The translations under genes were made by a program, and so were the position numbers. Of a stretch of DNA of 64,000 bases, positions 9,895-21,381 are shown piece by piece. This DNA comes from Laccaria trichodermophora. Lineage: Eukaryota; Basidiomycota; Agaricomycetes; Agaricales; Hydnangiaceae. The stretch is from NCBI GenBank assembly GCA_018417955.1, contig JACTVC010000003.1, positions 1,116,001 to 1,180,000 on the forward strand, read 5' to 3'. Within the stretch, counting starts at the first letter, position 1, and each line of letters starts with the position of its first letter. The notes under the pieces were generated by a model. It saw only the letters and a list, made by a program, of their open reading frames with translations, did no database searches and was not told where the DNA came from.

Positions 9895-12483
9895 ATGGAG
9901 GACCATACTCTCATCGATGGGGAGGTGCATAGGCGAAAGCGAAATAATGCACGCTTGCGGCAGGAAGAAGAGGATCGTCAGCTGATTGCAGAGGGAGAGG
10001 GTGAGATCAGCTTGGACAGTCAATAATAAGATACTAATTTCTCACCTGTAGGACCAAGGAAGGCGAAAACGATGGCCTTGAAAAATGCTGGTGAGTTCTT
10101 ACATTTGGGAACCGGGGAGTCTGTGAAATTCTTACAAAATATGTGTTAGCATGGTATGAAGCAGAGAGAAGAAAGAGACCTCGCTCACCCAGCCTGGATA
10201 ACCACGACAAAGGCGAGCGGAAAAGGTCAGACGACAGTACGTTGTGGTACATGATGACGTGGCTGTTGAGCTCATTGTCACACTTATTGAATAGAAAAGC
10301 AGCCTCGTAAGAGGCTGCAGAAAGAAAGATGTGAGGTGGGTGAGAGCAAGCGTGAGCAGGCTGGTGGGAGTGAGGCAACAAGGGCTAGCACCAAGTCTCA
10401 AAAAGGTACTTATTCAGAAGAATCACTCACGCTTTGTTGATTTGATTTGATAGCGGTCACGCCCTCTACCTCAAACTCTGACATCTACAACAATGTCCAC
10501 AAAGGTGTGTACTGTCTATTACCTTTCCATCTGTATATACAATCTTTCAACAGAAGTTCCGACGAAGGGCAAGCCAACCCCTAAGATCAAGCAAACGAAA
10601 CCAATTGAGGACGATGGCTCAGACGAATCGTTATCACTTCATTCCGACGACAGTCAAGGGCACTCCGACAAGTCCGATGATAGTGACAATGAAGATGACA
10701 ATGAAGATGATAATGAGTTTGACGTTGCCCGGATGACCGAGAGAGACATCAGGCAATTGTACAATGACGAGGTGACGTACTTTGTTCTCACATATGTCTT
10801 GAACTGATCTTCTTCGTCCTAGCTGCCCTAGGCTGCAGATCACGATGCAGCTTCGTTGTTCGACAATGATGACGATGTCATTAACACCACTACCAAGTCT
10901 GATCGTGGCAGGCGAGCATCTAGCTCAGAAGCTTCACGACCACCCACATCAGAATCCGAAGGGCTGTTTGACGATGCAGGCGATTCGGGTGAAGAGGAAA
11001 TTGACGAGAACGACACCGTCCCTCCCCACATTTCCATTACTTCTCGAGGTTCTAAGTGGTTGAAGTCTAGCCAGGTGAGCTTTGTATATATGTTATATCT
11101 AACTAACATCATACTCAATCGTTTCTCTCAGCGTCCCCGCAAGTGTGATGCTGCGTTCAATGCTGAAGTATGTACTTTCTTCTCTCAATCTTGAACTCCT
11201 TCATCACTGATAATCTCTTTTAGCGCCCTACAACTCAAGCTGAATGCTCCATGGTTCAAAAATCAAAATCGAAAGTGCGCGCTGCCACGATCGCAAGTGA
11301 CAATGACAATGACAAGACCATACCTGAAGACAATTGGCCCAAGGCCCTTCAACTGAGGGCGGGCGCTCTTACCCAGCAGACCGACCTTATCCGGGTGGTC
11401 TGTCGCGAGGCCATTCAAATCGTGGGGAAGACTTTGGTCATAGAATGCGCCTGGCCAGAACTTCATCAAAGTATGCTCTACAAACAACAAGTCTTATTAG
11501 AAGCAGTCAAGGTTCTGCGTGCCAAGAATACTGAAGATGATGAGGGGAAGCAAGATGCTAAGTACAAGGCATTGAACAGCCGCCTGTTGAACGACGAAAA
11601 ATTCACCAGGTACATTGGCAAATGGGTACGTGATTCGCTTACCTCTCCTTTGAACGCTTTGACGATACACTTCTGATAGGTCATTGATCGTCTATCACAT
11701 CACTGTGGACAGCTTCGAAGTGCAGCTGCAGACCAGATCGCCATTTTCCAGCTCGGCATTGGCAATGGATGTTCACAATGTGTCCACGCGTTGATGGAGA
11801 ATGATGTGTATGTATATCCTGGGCACTGGGCTGAGGATAAAGATGGCAAGGTACGTTCTTTTTCTTTCCTTTCAATATATGACCTGACTCTTGTTGTCGA
11901 GCCTGTCTGGATGGTCAAAAATTCCCTCACCAACATCCAGATCTTCCTCAACCCAGGTCTCATTGATCTCATCAAGACAGCTTTCTTCAACGGTCCGACA
12001 GGCTTCGGATACAAGTTCAAGAAGTACTACGTTTCATCGCATCCGACCCTCAAAGAACCTGAGCTGACAATTCCCATTGTTGCCCTCAGCGCAACGGTGG
12101 TAAGTGTAAGCTTCATTGTTGTCAGGATTATTACTGATATAATAATACAAGTTCTTCGCTGCGCTCTACGAATGGCGAGATGGCAAGAAGGGAAAGAAGA
12201 ACACTGACAGTCAGAAAGCCAAAGCTGAGAAATTTGAAGGAGATAATTTCAAGATGGTATACGATCGGCATGTAGAGACTTTAATGAAGTTGAAGAAGAA
12301 GGTCAATACATACCACAAGTTCATGGTGGAACTTTATTTGAAAGTCACGTATGTATTTAATTCTCCCTCTTGTTGATCTCGTTGTCCTCAACCTCTATTT
12401 GTAGTGGTGGTGACAACTCAGATACCGGAGCTCTTATGAGGGGTAGTGCATTGGCCGTGTTGGATTTAGAAGGGTTGGACTAG
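9895..12483 (+). CDS. DUF6532-domain protein, multi-exon
   Basis: The start is the ATG at 9895, giving MEDHTLIDGEVHRRKRNNAR. GT-AG introns of about 50 nt follow, for example 10001-10051. Some middle junctions (10150-10490) are uncertain. The N-terminal half is acidic and Ser-rich. The C-terminal half has the DUF6532 hallmarks: LRSAAADQIAIFQLG, IKTAFFNGPTGFGYKF, PIVALSATVFFAALYEWRDG and FKMVYDRHVETLMKL. The stop is at 12481-12483. The domain is common in agaricomycete genomes and its function is unknown to me. The gene is divergent from the Plavaka transposase only 213 bp away, so it may be the second gene of that transposon. Unlike the transposase it shows no obvious nonsense codon. Confidence 0.75.
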
Positions 12484-12779
12484 TATCTATGGTATTCAGA
12501 CTAGTATCTATGATATTGGAATATCGTGCAGCAATATAGATATGTACCTCTTTTGATTGATGACAAAATTCTGTGTGATATCTGAGATTTATTTTCTCAT
12601 ATTGGCCACTTTCTCTGAGCAGATCCACACTTGAGAAGTACGAATCAGTCATGATTAGTGAAGAGTAAGTGCCAATATTTTGGACACTTACCTTATTCGG
12701 CTGATTGACCTTATGCAACTTACTCACAACTTATATTGACAGATTTTTTGCATATTCTGGCACATTCTAGCTTATGAAT
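12484..12779. other. No gene seen
   Basis: AT-rich sequence between the DUF6532 stop codon and the first clear similarity to the element copy at 28890-32776. A short direct repeat (ACTAGTATCTATG-like, near 12479 and 12499) is the only structure noted. The left end of the neighbouring element is not recognisable here. Confidence 0.4.
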
Positions 12780-15413
12780 GCAGATCAGCAAATGAGGTTT
12801 TTCCTGATGAACAATATTAGGATAGGCATTGTTAAGTTTTGAGTTAAGTAACACACCTGAGAGTCTTGTTCCCATTTTTCAATTTTCAGGAGGGTTTTAA
12901 AACATACAATTGTCCTGGCATACATTTCTCTGCTTGCCTAATACTCTGGGAATCAAATTCATATAACCTCAGCTAAAGTTGAATACCAGTATGAAATTAT
13001 TGAGGGCTGTATTCACCTTGATAATAAAGGACTTGTTGTGAGAGTCTTTGAATAAAGTGTATTTTGTCTGATATAAACTATACTGTGTTCACAAAAATCA
13101 TCCAATGGCCAAGAAATTTACATGGATACCTTCAGAATGAAAACTCGAACAGATTCACAAATTTTCATAGAAATCAGAGGATTGTGTGGATACGGGTAAT
13201 GGGAATGGGTGCAGAGGGTCACAGTAAAGCAGTTGAAAGTGCCAGAAACTCAGCTGTAGATTGAAGTTCGTCTGACTTTTACTCCCTGCCTGGTAAATAC
13301 ATAGTGCTACCTATCTCAAATGTTAGTACTATTTCTGAGGACCTTCAAACACATTTTTCCATATTTCTTTGCCCTCAATACCGAATGCGCGAGCGAGTGT
13401 GTGCAATGTTCCTCCAGTGCTCGGCTTTTTCCGAGCACGTTGATGGCTGGTTGAGCAGCCACATCGACAACACATCGATGTCTCTGCCCAATCTCTGCCA
13501 CTCCCCACATGCCTTTCACTCACCCTTCCACTCTTTCAGTCTAGTGCCACTCCCACCAACTGTTCCTCAAGCCCATGGCCTCACTCGAGTTGTCATCTAT
13601 TGAACGACCTCCCCCTGACATTTTCACAGCCAACATAGCATGCAGAGGGGAAATAGGGACACGTTAGGAGGAGTACACCTAAGTGTTCTCAGTGAGTCCT
13701 TGCTTTTTCCCTGATTTGTATTTCTGCTCACCCATCCCTTGCTTATTATAGTCCGACCTTCCCAACTCCCTTGGCTGCTCCAAAACTACCTCGGGGGCTC
13801 GGCGCTAATCTCCCATCCAGACCAACCCCACCTCAAACGCTCAACCAAAACTCCACATGACTTGGCTTCAACACAAAGACAGACAACATGGCGACGGGTT
13901 GACAACGGCACTGCAACGACAACACGGATTCAATCCACTTACCACCACACCCCGCGAACAACAACGGACCATGAACGCCCACTGCCCACAGATGGCGACG
14001 GGCGCCCACCACCATTACAACAACAACAACAGGCCACAAGTGCCCACCATCACCACCACAAAGGGTGACGATCGGTGCAGCATCACCAACCCAGGTGAGC
14101 ACATATCCCCTCCCCCGCATTCCTATCATCACACACACAACCCGGGTGCCACATCGCCGTCAGCGGCGTGGCAACTGAACAACGAACAACGCCCATTTGT
14201 TGTTCGTCATCATCAGACCCACCCAACCCGACAATGGACGGCCAACATGACAACGGATGGCCAACACGACAATGGATGACCACGCGATGACGAGACAGGA
14301 CGATGTCATCAGACAACGATGACATGGAAACGGAACGGTGGTACAATGACAACATGGAAACGGGACGGCGGTACAACACCTGGGACAGCCTACACGGTGA
14401 GTTCATATATCCCCTCCCTCACAATTCCCATAATCACACACACTCAGCCCAGGTTAGAGTGCAACGGCTGATCCATTGGACGACACAGGTCAACGACAAT
14501 GCGACAAAACATGGAACGGGGCAAAGACGATGATGATATGATGCCCAGGACGACGTGGTGGCCTTGCAGGATGACTATGACGCAACTACGATGCAGGATG
14601 ACAACGACGTGGCGACAATGCAGGACGACATGCAGTGAGCATACAGCCGAGTCACGGGTACACCAAATTTGAGGGGCATACTCTTTTTTCACGAGGTCTT
14701 GAGAGCTGTGTATTGGCTGTGTACCCACTTTTTGTTACAAATGTATATTCAGATTCCGTTTTGATTCTTTTTAGTGCTTTTCCCTGGCTGTATGTCATGT
14801 CGCAGAGTTGCTACTATTTTTTTTCAGTTGAATTCAATCTTGTTTACAGTTGTTTACCAACAGCGTCTAAGGCCCCAAAGTCATCCAAGAATGGTTTGTC
14901 GCATCCAGTGATTTCGGTCAGATTTGGTGGACAGAAACTATCTAGGACTCTCAGAACATTATCAAAAAAATATATGGTAAAGTTTGAGCAGTTCTTTCTA
15001 GGAGAAACAACATTGTAAAGCATAAAGATCTCTCCAGAGTTCAAACTGTGCATTGTTGACAACTGTGTACCAAAGGCATCAACAGGCCCAAGGTCATCTG
15101 AAACAGATCTGTTGCATCCAGCCCATTCCAGTCAGATTTGACATAGGGAAACTATCTAAAAGTGTCAGAACATTATCAAATATATATTTGGTAAACTTTC
15201 AGGTGTTCTTTCTAGGAGAAACAAAGCTGTAGAACATATATATCTCCTCAGAATTTGATTGATATATGTTTACCAAAAACCTGCCCCAACAAATCCTAGG
15301 CCAAACCCAGGTGCCAATGCATGCTGCAGACCCCTGGCTTGAATGCATGGATAATGGCAAGGCATTAAGTGCAATAATGTGGGTGCCTAAGGCAACGACT
15401 ACAGCCAAGGGTG
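12780..15413 (-). mobile_element. Truncated inverted copy of the 3.9-kb element at 28890-32776
   Basis: Three parts match the reverse complement of 28890-31520 at diverged but clear similarity: ATTAGGA...GTAACACACCTGAGAGTCTTG (about 12820), ATCATCCAATGGCCAAG (13100) and CTATCTCAAATGTTAGTACT (13310). So do the ACGAC-rich middle and a repeat of about 200 bp. The right terminus at 15413 (CACCCTTGGCTGTAG on the minus strand) equals the left terminus of the 28.9 kb copy. The other terminus is missing. It interrupts the DUF6570 reading frame. The coding-like frames at 13.8-14.7 kb are low-complexity and are not supported as genes. Confidence 0.7.
14850..15275. repeat. Tandem pair of about 205-bp units
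   Basis: Two direct copies share GTTTACCAAC/GTGTACCAAAGGC, TGTTGCATCCAG, GAAACTATCTA, TCAGAACATTATCAAA and GTTCTTTCTAGGAGAAACAA. One full inverted copy and a partial one are present at about 29050-29490, in the related element. Confidence 0.8.
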
Positions 15414-17460
15414 GTTCAATCGTACGATTAATGCGTGTGCCCTACACAGACCAATCATCGACTCCTCGACAGTGGTCAAGTCTTTCAGTTCATCTGGCAC
15501 ATCTCCTATAAACAAATGGTTGGCGATGGCCAAAGCGGGCAAGCGTCCTGCGCTCAAGGAAACATGACACGTCTCGCAAAGAATCATAGATTCAGGCACA
15601 CCATTGCTTTCGACAACTCCCTTGGGGTCTAACAAAACATCCTTCAAAGGTCCATCACAATAAGGAAAAGCTGGAGGTGTAACAGAGGGATGTAACCAAT
15701 AGCTCTCTTCCTGCTCTGAATCTTGATCCTCATCATTGTCACTCTCAGAGTCAGATGTGTCAACCGCTTCAGAAGAGGCGTCAGGCTGCCGTAAGATGGC
15801 AACATCAACCTCGTTGATGGGTACGGTCGTCGAAAAGCTTGTAAGGGTACTCTCTGCACAGGATGCACAAACAGATGTCGCGAGCTCAGACGATGAAGTC
15901 CTCAATTTAAAATCATTCACAAGTGCATCCATCACAGACTTTGAAGGAACTTCTGGCCACCTATGACGAACATCATGCAACTGATCTTCATGCTCATTAT
16001 GTGCATGTCGACAAGCAACAGACCAAAGGTATCGTTTGCCTTTCAACAAAGAAGAAACAAAATGTTTTATCATCTGCCGAACCTTCGACATGGAATCAGT
16101 CGACCTACATTCAAGATTGTACATATCGGCAACTTTATGAAGAGATTTCAATTTCATCTTATGAACAGTCCTTGCCAACACATAACTGGCAAGATCCGAC
16201 GAATCACGAGGCTCCTCAACTTCGTCAATAGTACTCTCACAGGATGGAGGCAAGCTGACCTGGGAAGCACTGGGATCTTTGCAATGGCCACCACATATAT
16301 GTTGAAATAACCGGCCGCGTAACTTTGTCATTGTTCCATCTGAAGGTAAGCCATGAACCCCACACAAACTCAACAAAGTAGGATGATCCATGCGATCATA
16401 ATTGGAAAAAAAGTTGGACAGCTGGTAAAACGTACAGGGATTGCACAACATATCTAGACGATGTTCATAAAACGCAAGCATGTTTGACTCTGAACGAGCC
16501 TGTTCCTTTCGAAAGCCCAACAACAGACATAAATTCTGGAATATGGCGGAAGGGAGCTGGGAACATCGAAACAATGCTAACACATCTTCAGATAGAGAGG
16601 TGGCAAGAGACACCATACTTGTCGACATTTGCATGACAGCCTGACAATCGGTCATCACGCAACGATGGCAATGACCATAAAACAGATGATGAACAAGAGC
16701 AGCTCATGAGACCCTCATACAAAACACCATGAAGTCTAAGAGCCTCGACAACAGCAGAGCTGCTGCCACCCAACACGAAAAATGAAGAGCTCGGGTCACA
16801 GATTAAAGATTTAAATTGAACATTTTCCATGTTTAAATTGTCAATGTGCAGAGAGCAATTCGGTAGATCAATGTTTGGCGATGGCTCCTAGATGTCCTTG
16901 TGATTATAACGCTTAAGTCAGGGCATGTCAACTTACTGCTGGCTCCACACATTCATGACCCCCACTGTCGCCGCCACCAGAGGACCCGCACCCAGTTGGA
17001 GGCTAAAACACTTATCAATAACAGAAAGGGCATTGTACCATGAGACAATGCTTACAGATGCGGACCTCTGAGATGTCTGTTCTCTGACTTCGAAGGTGGG
17101 GATAGGACCATGAACAATGGAACGTTGCTGAAATATGTGTCAACAAACATTCATGTCCTAAGATAAACATACCAATGCCACAGGAAAGATAACACCCATA
17201 GCCGAGCAGAGCTCCTTCATCAGGCCCTTCCAGTCTCCACCCAAGACCAAGTCAAACTCTTGATGTTCGCCTGAGACAAGCAGAGACATAACACATGTAG
17301 GCCAGCTATCGCCAATCTTCACGGACACTGCAAGATTGGCACACTCCCCAGAGAAAGACAAGCCCAAACGGTTCAAGCAAGCAACGGACACATAGGATCG
17401 AGGACCACAGGAAAGCTCAGCAGAAACGGGAGAGCCCTCGAGCTCGAAACAAAAGGACAT
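15414..17460 (-). pseudogene. Helitron-type DUF6570 protein, N-terminal part (pseudogene)
   Basis: On the minus strand the first exon starts MSFCFELEGSPVSAELSC (ATG at 17460) and contains FDLVLGGDWKGLM. Three short exons follow, with GT-AG borders near 17170-16890. The main exon has paired cysteines (CASCAESTL, LCETCHVSLSAGRLPALA) and LFIGDVPDELKDLT, the pattern of the DUF6570 region ahead of the Helitron Rep/helicase. A frameshift lies around 16680-16720: ALVHHLFYGHCHRC is in a different frame from the preceding exon. The protein is cut at RLN by the element ending at 15413, and no Rep or helicase domain remains. Helitron origin is inferred from family knowledge. Confidence 0.7.
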
Positions 17461-17755
17461 GGTGGAGGAACACGAGAAAGAGAAAGGGTCGAACCCTAAC
17501 TGAGTCACTCAGAGGGGGGCCAAACATGGCTAAACTTACCCATGCAAGAGCTTTGCTGGCTCGTAGGATAAGACCTGCTAACTACGTAGCAGGCATCGGG
17601 TACAACAACTGCACTATGATACAGTAACTATGATGATAGGGGATGACGACTACACTATGGCGATTGGCGATGACAACCATGCTACGACAATAAGCGACGA
17701 ACACACAATGAGCTCAAAACGATCTCCTTCCACTAGTAGCTGCACTCTACATCGA
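17461..17755. other. No gene seen
   Basis: Upstream flank of the DUF6570 gene with simple ACTATGATGAT/GACGACTACACTATGGCGA-like repetition. I see no supported reading frame or element boundary. Confidence 0.4.
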
Positions 17756-18509
17756 TGTATTTATGGCAGCTGCCGTGGCAAAACTTGATCAGCTACCGTG
17801 AGGGAATGAAATGAAATTTCATTGATTCATGGCACCCATTTCATTCAAAATGATTCATTCTGTTTCATTGATTCACGGCAACTGTTTCATTCATTTCATT
17901 TCATTGATTCACGGAAATTACTTCATTTTTCATTTCATTCCACCATGGCAACTGTTTCATTCATTCCTTTATTGTTAGAGCTGGGAAAATTATTATGTAA
18001 TTGATGTAAAATATTAAAGTGCCTTATTTGGCAACAGTATGCCTATCTTGTTATGTATTTGAGCCTCAAATGCAAAAATACTCCCATATGGCCTCCCACA
18101 CCACTGCAGTAGGGCACAACACATATCAGGCATAATTGTATATTATTTCCTTATTTAGGTGTGTATTAAAACATCGAAATTGTTGCCTGAAAGAATGAAA
18201 CAAAAATTCCATGGTAAGAATGAAACAAAAAATGAAACAAAGAATGAAATAGTTGCCAGGAATGAATGAAACAGAATAAATTTCATTCTTCCTGGTAGGA
18301 ATGAAGAAAGGATTGAAATGAAATGGAATGAAACAAAAACGATTTCATTCTCCACGGCAATGAATGAAAAAAAATGAAACAGTTGCCAGGAATGAATGAA
18401 ACAGAATAAATTATCTCAAATGAAACAGGTGCCGTGAATGAATGAAAACTTAGCATTTCATTCATTCACGGTAGCTGATCAAGTTTTTTTATGGCAGCTG
18501 CCATAACTA
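17756..18509. mobile_element. 0.75-kb inverted-repeat (MITE-like) element
   Basis: The two ends form inverted repeats of about 44 bp: GTA(G)TTATGGCAGCTGCC, five differing bases, AAAACTTGATCAGCTACCGTG. The inner GGCAGCTGCC is itself a palindrome. CTACATC flanks both sides, a possible 7-8 bp target duplication of hAT type. The interior is built of TTTCATTCATTTCATT and ATTCACGGCAACTG repeats in both orientations. No gene is present. Confidence 0.7.
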
Positions 18510-18725
18510 CATCATGTAATTGGCAGCTACCAGTCCTCCTTCTCCTCTGCACTCTACGACCTGCCCCTCGTCCACCCACCACAACCACCAGCCCTGTGTC
18601 ATCCCCCAACTCGTTCAGGCTGACATTCACAGACATTTCTTACAAATTTATGTTGCCACCTATGCCGTCAACTTAAGACAATGAGTTCGCGCTCCCATCT
18701 CCACGGTGAGCAGCTATCGAGCCGC

Positions 18726-19044
18726 TGTTGAAGTAGACGTCTCGTGACCTGCTCTGTTTACGCGTATGCTCTTATTTATCACCCTCCTCATTTACTCCCG
18801 CTATTTACCAGTCTTTACGTCAAGCCAAAATTCTCCTCGCATATATACTAAACCTTATTTTCAACCCACCTCAGTTGTTCTTCACTTCACGGTGACTGAC
18901 GTCTGAGGTGAGTTTCTTTTACTATACATTTATTACCTAGATTACTGACTACCTGTAGTTCTATTTCCCTCTACAGGTAGTTTACCCAATTCAGTTGTTC
19001 TTCACTTCATGGTGACTGACGTCTGAGTTCTATTTCCCTCTACA
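18726..19044 (+). mobile_element. Solo LTR (319 bp) with duplicated, intron-lacking leader
   Basis: It begins TGTTGAAGTAGACG, ends CCCTCTACA, and is flanked by the 5-bp direct repeat GCCGC (18721-18725 and 19045-19049), as expected for an LTR insertion. A TATATACTA box at about 18842 lies 30 nt before CTCAGTTG, the likely transcript start. Exon-like block 1 (18872-18907), a 51-nt intron (18908-18958: GTGAGT, TACTGAC, TGTAG) and block 2 (18959-18976) are followed by a second copy of blocks 1 and 2 (18992-19045) joined without the intron. No internal retrotransposon region remains. Confidence 0.8.
18908..18958 (+). other. Intron-like insert in first leader copy of solo LTR 1
   Basis: 51 nt with GTGAGT donor, TACTGAC branch-like site (18943-18949) and TGTAG acceptor. 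It is exactly absent from the second copy at 18992-19045. Confidence 0.75.
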
Positions 19045-19094
19045 GCCGCCATACAATAACTCCCCGTCAATGTCTCCATTCAACGAGTGTTTGC

Positions 19095-19502
19095 ATGAGG
19101 ACAAGGTATGTGCCATCCTTGATCGACTACCACTATCTTTACACTGGAACCAGTGTATACGAGCATCAACACACCCCCAGATTGGGCGACGACACATTGG
19201 GCAAGGGTGCGGCACATTGGGTCAAACTACGACACATTCATGTGTTCCGTTCCCCCATTCCGAGTGTCGACAAATACAACGAGTATGTCGCACAGTGCGG
19301 CCGCCGCTTTGTTTGCTCAACGTCAAGAGTAGATCACCCCTCGAAGAAACACCCACATTGCGCTAGATACCCTACGAAGCTCGAGCCCACGCAGCGTATC
19401 ACATCTCTCTTCTCCTGCTCCTCATCCATCGCACGAGCCCAAGCATGGGATCTCTTTTCCCACATGTGCTATGTTGCACATCCCAATGCAGACACCTCCT
19501 GA
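19095..19502 (+). CDS. Unrecognised ORF of about 135 aa
   Basis: A plus-strand open frame just after the solo LTR contains VYEHQHTPRLGDDTLGKG, AAHWVKLRHIHVFRSP and VDKYNEYVAQCGRRF. The composition looks like real protein, but I recognise no family. It may be an exon of a gene broken by the LTR. Its last 20-25 residues overlap the start of weak similarity to the zinc finger gene at 51.7 kb. Confidence 0.25.
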   Translation: MRTRYVPSLIDYHYLYTGTSVYEHQHTPRLGDDTLGKGAAHWVKLRHIHVFRSPIPSVDKYNEYVAQCGRRFVCSTSRVDHPSKKHPHCARYPTKLEPTQRITSLFSCSSSIARAQAWDLFSHMCYVAHPNADTS

Positions 19503-20530
19503 TACACGCTCATGATTCGTGCATGTGCCTCCCCAATATTGGAGCTTTACCATGTTCAGCACCAGACAGAGGCAGTCTGGGAGGAGCGTGGGGAGAAAAT
19601 TGTGAGTCTCTCCCTTTCTTAAATACTTATGATACCTTCACCTCGATAGTTTGCTTGCCACCTTGCTGCGTGCCCACGCCTTTGCCTTACACTCAAGGCT
19701 TGGCTTCATCATCTAATTCAGGCCCAGTCTTATCGCAAAGAGTATTTTTTTTGCCATCCCTAACTATGGCGTAGGTGGTCTCCTCAAGAAATGGGGTGAA
19801 GGCGTTAGTATGATTCGTGAGGAGCGGAAAACCAGAGGGAAATTGGGAGCACCAGATGTCGATATGGAGACAGACAAACAAGATCGTGATGAAGATGAAG
19901 ATGTAGAAGATGAGGTTGATGAGGACGACGAGCAAGAGTCAGACGGACAAGAGGAACATGAGAATAGCGTGGAAAGGCCAATTTCCACCAATCTTGACCC
20001 AGACGTTACTCTGCGCATGGGAACGTGAAGCATCACTTCCCTTCTCCCTAGCGTATCCCCGCCGTCCTCCTCTCCACAATCAGCGGATACGCCTCTAGTC
20101 GACGGGCTTACGGATTCACTCAACGCGCTCACTGGTACCATTGTCAGTGCGCCTTTCTTAGAGGCGGATTTGGCCCGGCACGGGGTGGTCATTACGGTCC
20201 TGGAAGAGGTGGAGGTGGGCCCGCGCCCGGACGAGGGGGTGGTGCTGCACGAGGTGTGTGTGGTAGAGGCCTAGGTTGGGCTGGGGGCAGGGGAAGGGCC
20301 GGGGTGCAAGTTCCCTTTACGCCGCATTGACACAATGTTTCTGGCAGAGACAATATGCCCAGAGGATGTACGGTGCCTCCCTCATGGGCGAGAGGTCAAG
20401 GTCTTGTTCAAGAATGGCAAGCAAGCAATTGTATATATATTGGAAGCATTACATCTTTGATGGAATTGTAGCGTCTTCAGCGCCGCCTCGTTTGCGGCTG
20501 ACTGATCATTTGAATATGTACGACACTGAG
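19480..20530 (+). pseudogene. ZNF511-like zinc finger gene, decayed copy
   Basis: This is a diverged copy of the gene at 51735-52896. After CACCAGACAGAG (HQTE) and GERGEKI-like sequence it has an intron, then FACHLAACPRLCLTLKA, where LHLIQAH has become HHLIQAQ. A frame break follows at KEYFFCHP. The acidic block (VDMETDKQDRDEDEDVEDEV) and Gly/Arg-rich tail sequence are present but in shifted frames, and the 3' trailer CAAGCAATTGTATATATATTGG is shared with the copies at 25.5 and 52.9 kb. Loss of zinc-binding residues and the frame breaks indicate a pseudogene. Confidence 0.65.
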
Positions 20531-20661
20531 CACCAAGTGTTGTCCACAAAGAGTCCTTTCCTGTGGGCTTATGATCGTTCTTTGTCATCTTTAGCCAATA
20601 ATATTGGAAGTTTAACATACAGCATTGTACAAGGCTGGAACCAAAATCAAAAAGTGGGAAC

Positions 20662-21381
20662 CTATTGTGACCTTGACCAGCCTCTAAGCCTTTGCCACAA
20701 TCTCCTTCCTCCGATGAAACAGAGTACGTTTTTCCACGTGCAGTGAACAATTATCTGCATGACTGCAGCTAAACAGCCCAGACCATAAGCCATGGCGTAC
20801 CACTTGAGCTTGGTAAAATAGGTCATCGCGACGATGCCGCCAATGGCCGGCAGGTGAAGGACGAAGACGAAGGCTATGATTTGCGGCAAGAAATAGACGT
20901 CACCGGCTGGGTCTAAGTCACGGTAAGTAGGGTATGTACATGTAGAAAAGCACACTTACCGAAGCAGTGGATATCTACTACTAACACCTTGCGCGGCTCG
21001 GAGAAGTCCCACCAAAAGCGAGTCAGCGGCTGTTGGAGCAAATCAGCCCATAGTAGTGCTCCTTGTGCTTTCCTGAATCCCTCCCCCAATTTCATCTGAT
21101 GTATGGTCAGCATCGACATAAAAGAGGGAGTGGCAACCGTACATATGAATTGGTAATCCGATGTGCGGTGAGGTCAATCTGGCCGCCTCTGTCGATAGGC
21201 TCCACAGCCTCTTCATAGGGTTTTTCAGAAAAAAGGGTGTAATATACGCGGAAGCGCACTCTCCTAAAAAAAGTTGGTTAGTAAAAGACTTCATACAAAA
21301 AAAGTGAACGTGCATTCGTGGCTTTAGGCCCAACGCCGCCTTCGTCTGGTAACAAAACGCTGGGATGCAGTCCGCCATCAT
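20662..21381 (-). pseudogene. Unrecognised membrane-protein gene, probably degenerate
   Basis: On the minus strand it starts MMADCIPAFCYQTKAALGL (ATG at 21381) and continues AYITPFFLKNPMKRLWSLS. It then has a GTACGG...CAG intron near 21142-21096, ADLLQQPLTRFWWDF, a GTAAGT...TAG intron near 20959-20913, and two hydrophobic segments (IIAFVFVLHLPAIGGIVAMT and YAMAYGLGCLAAVMQIIV), so the C terminus is probably in a membrane. Exon phases around the first intron disagree by one base, so there is a frameshift or my split is wrong. The tail after CTWKN looks random and runs toward the zinc finger copy. Function unknown. Confidence 0.45.

Noticed and set aside
13739..14730. Several frames of 70-140 codons rich in His, Thr and Gln
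   Set aside because: Low-complexity ACGAC/CACCAC DNA inside a mobile element; open in several frames on both strands.
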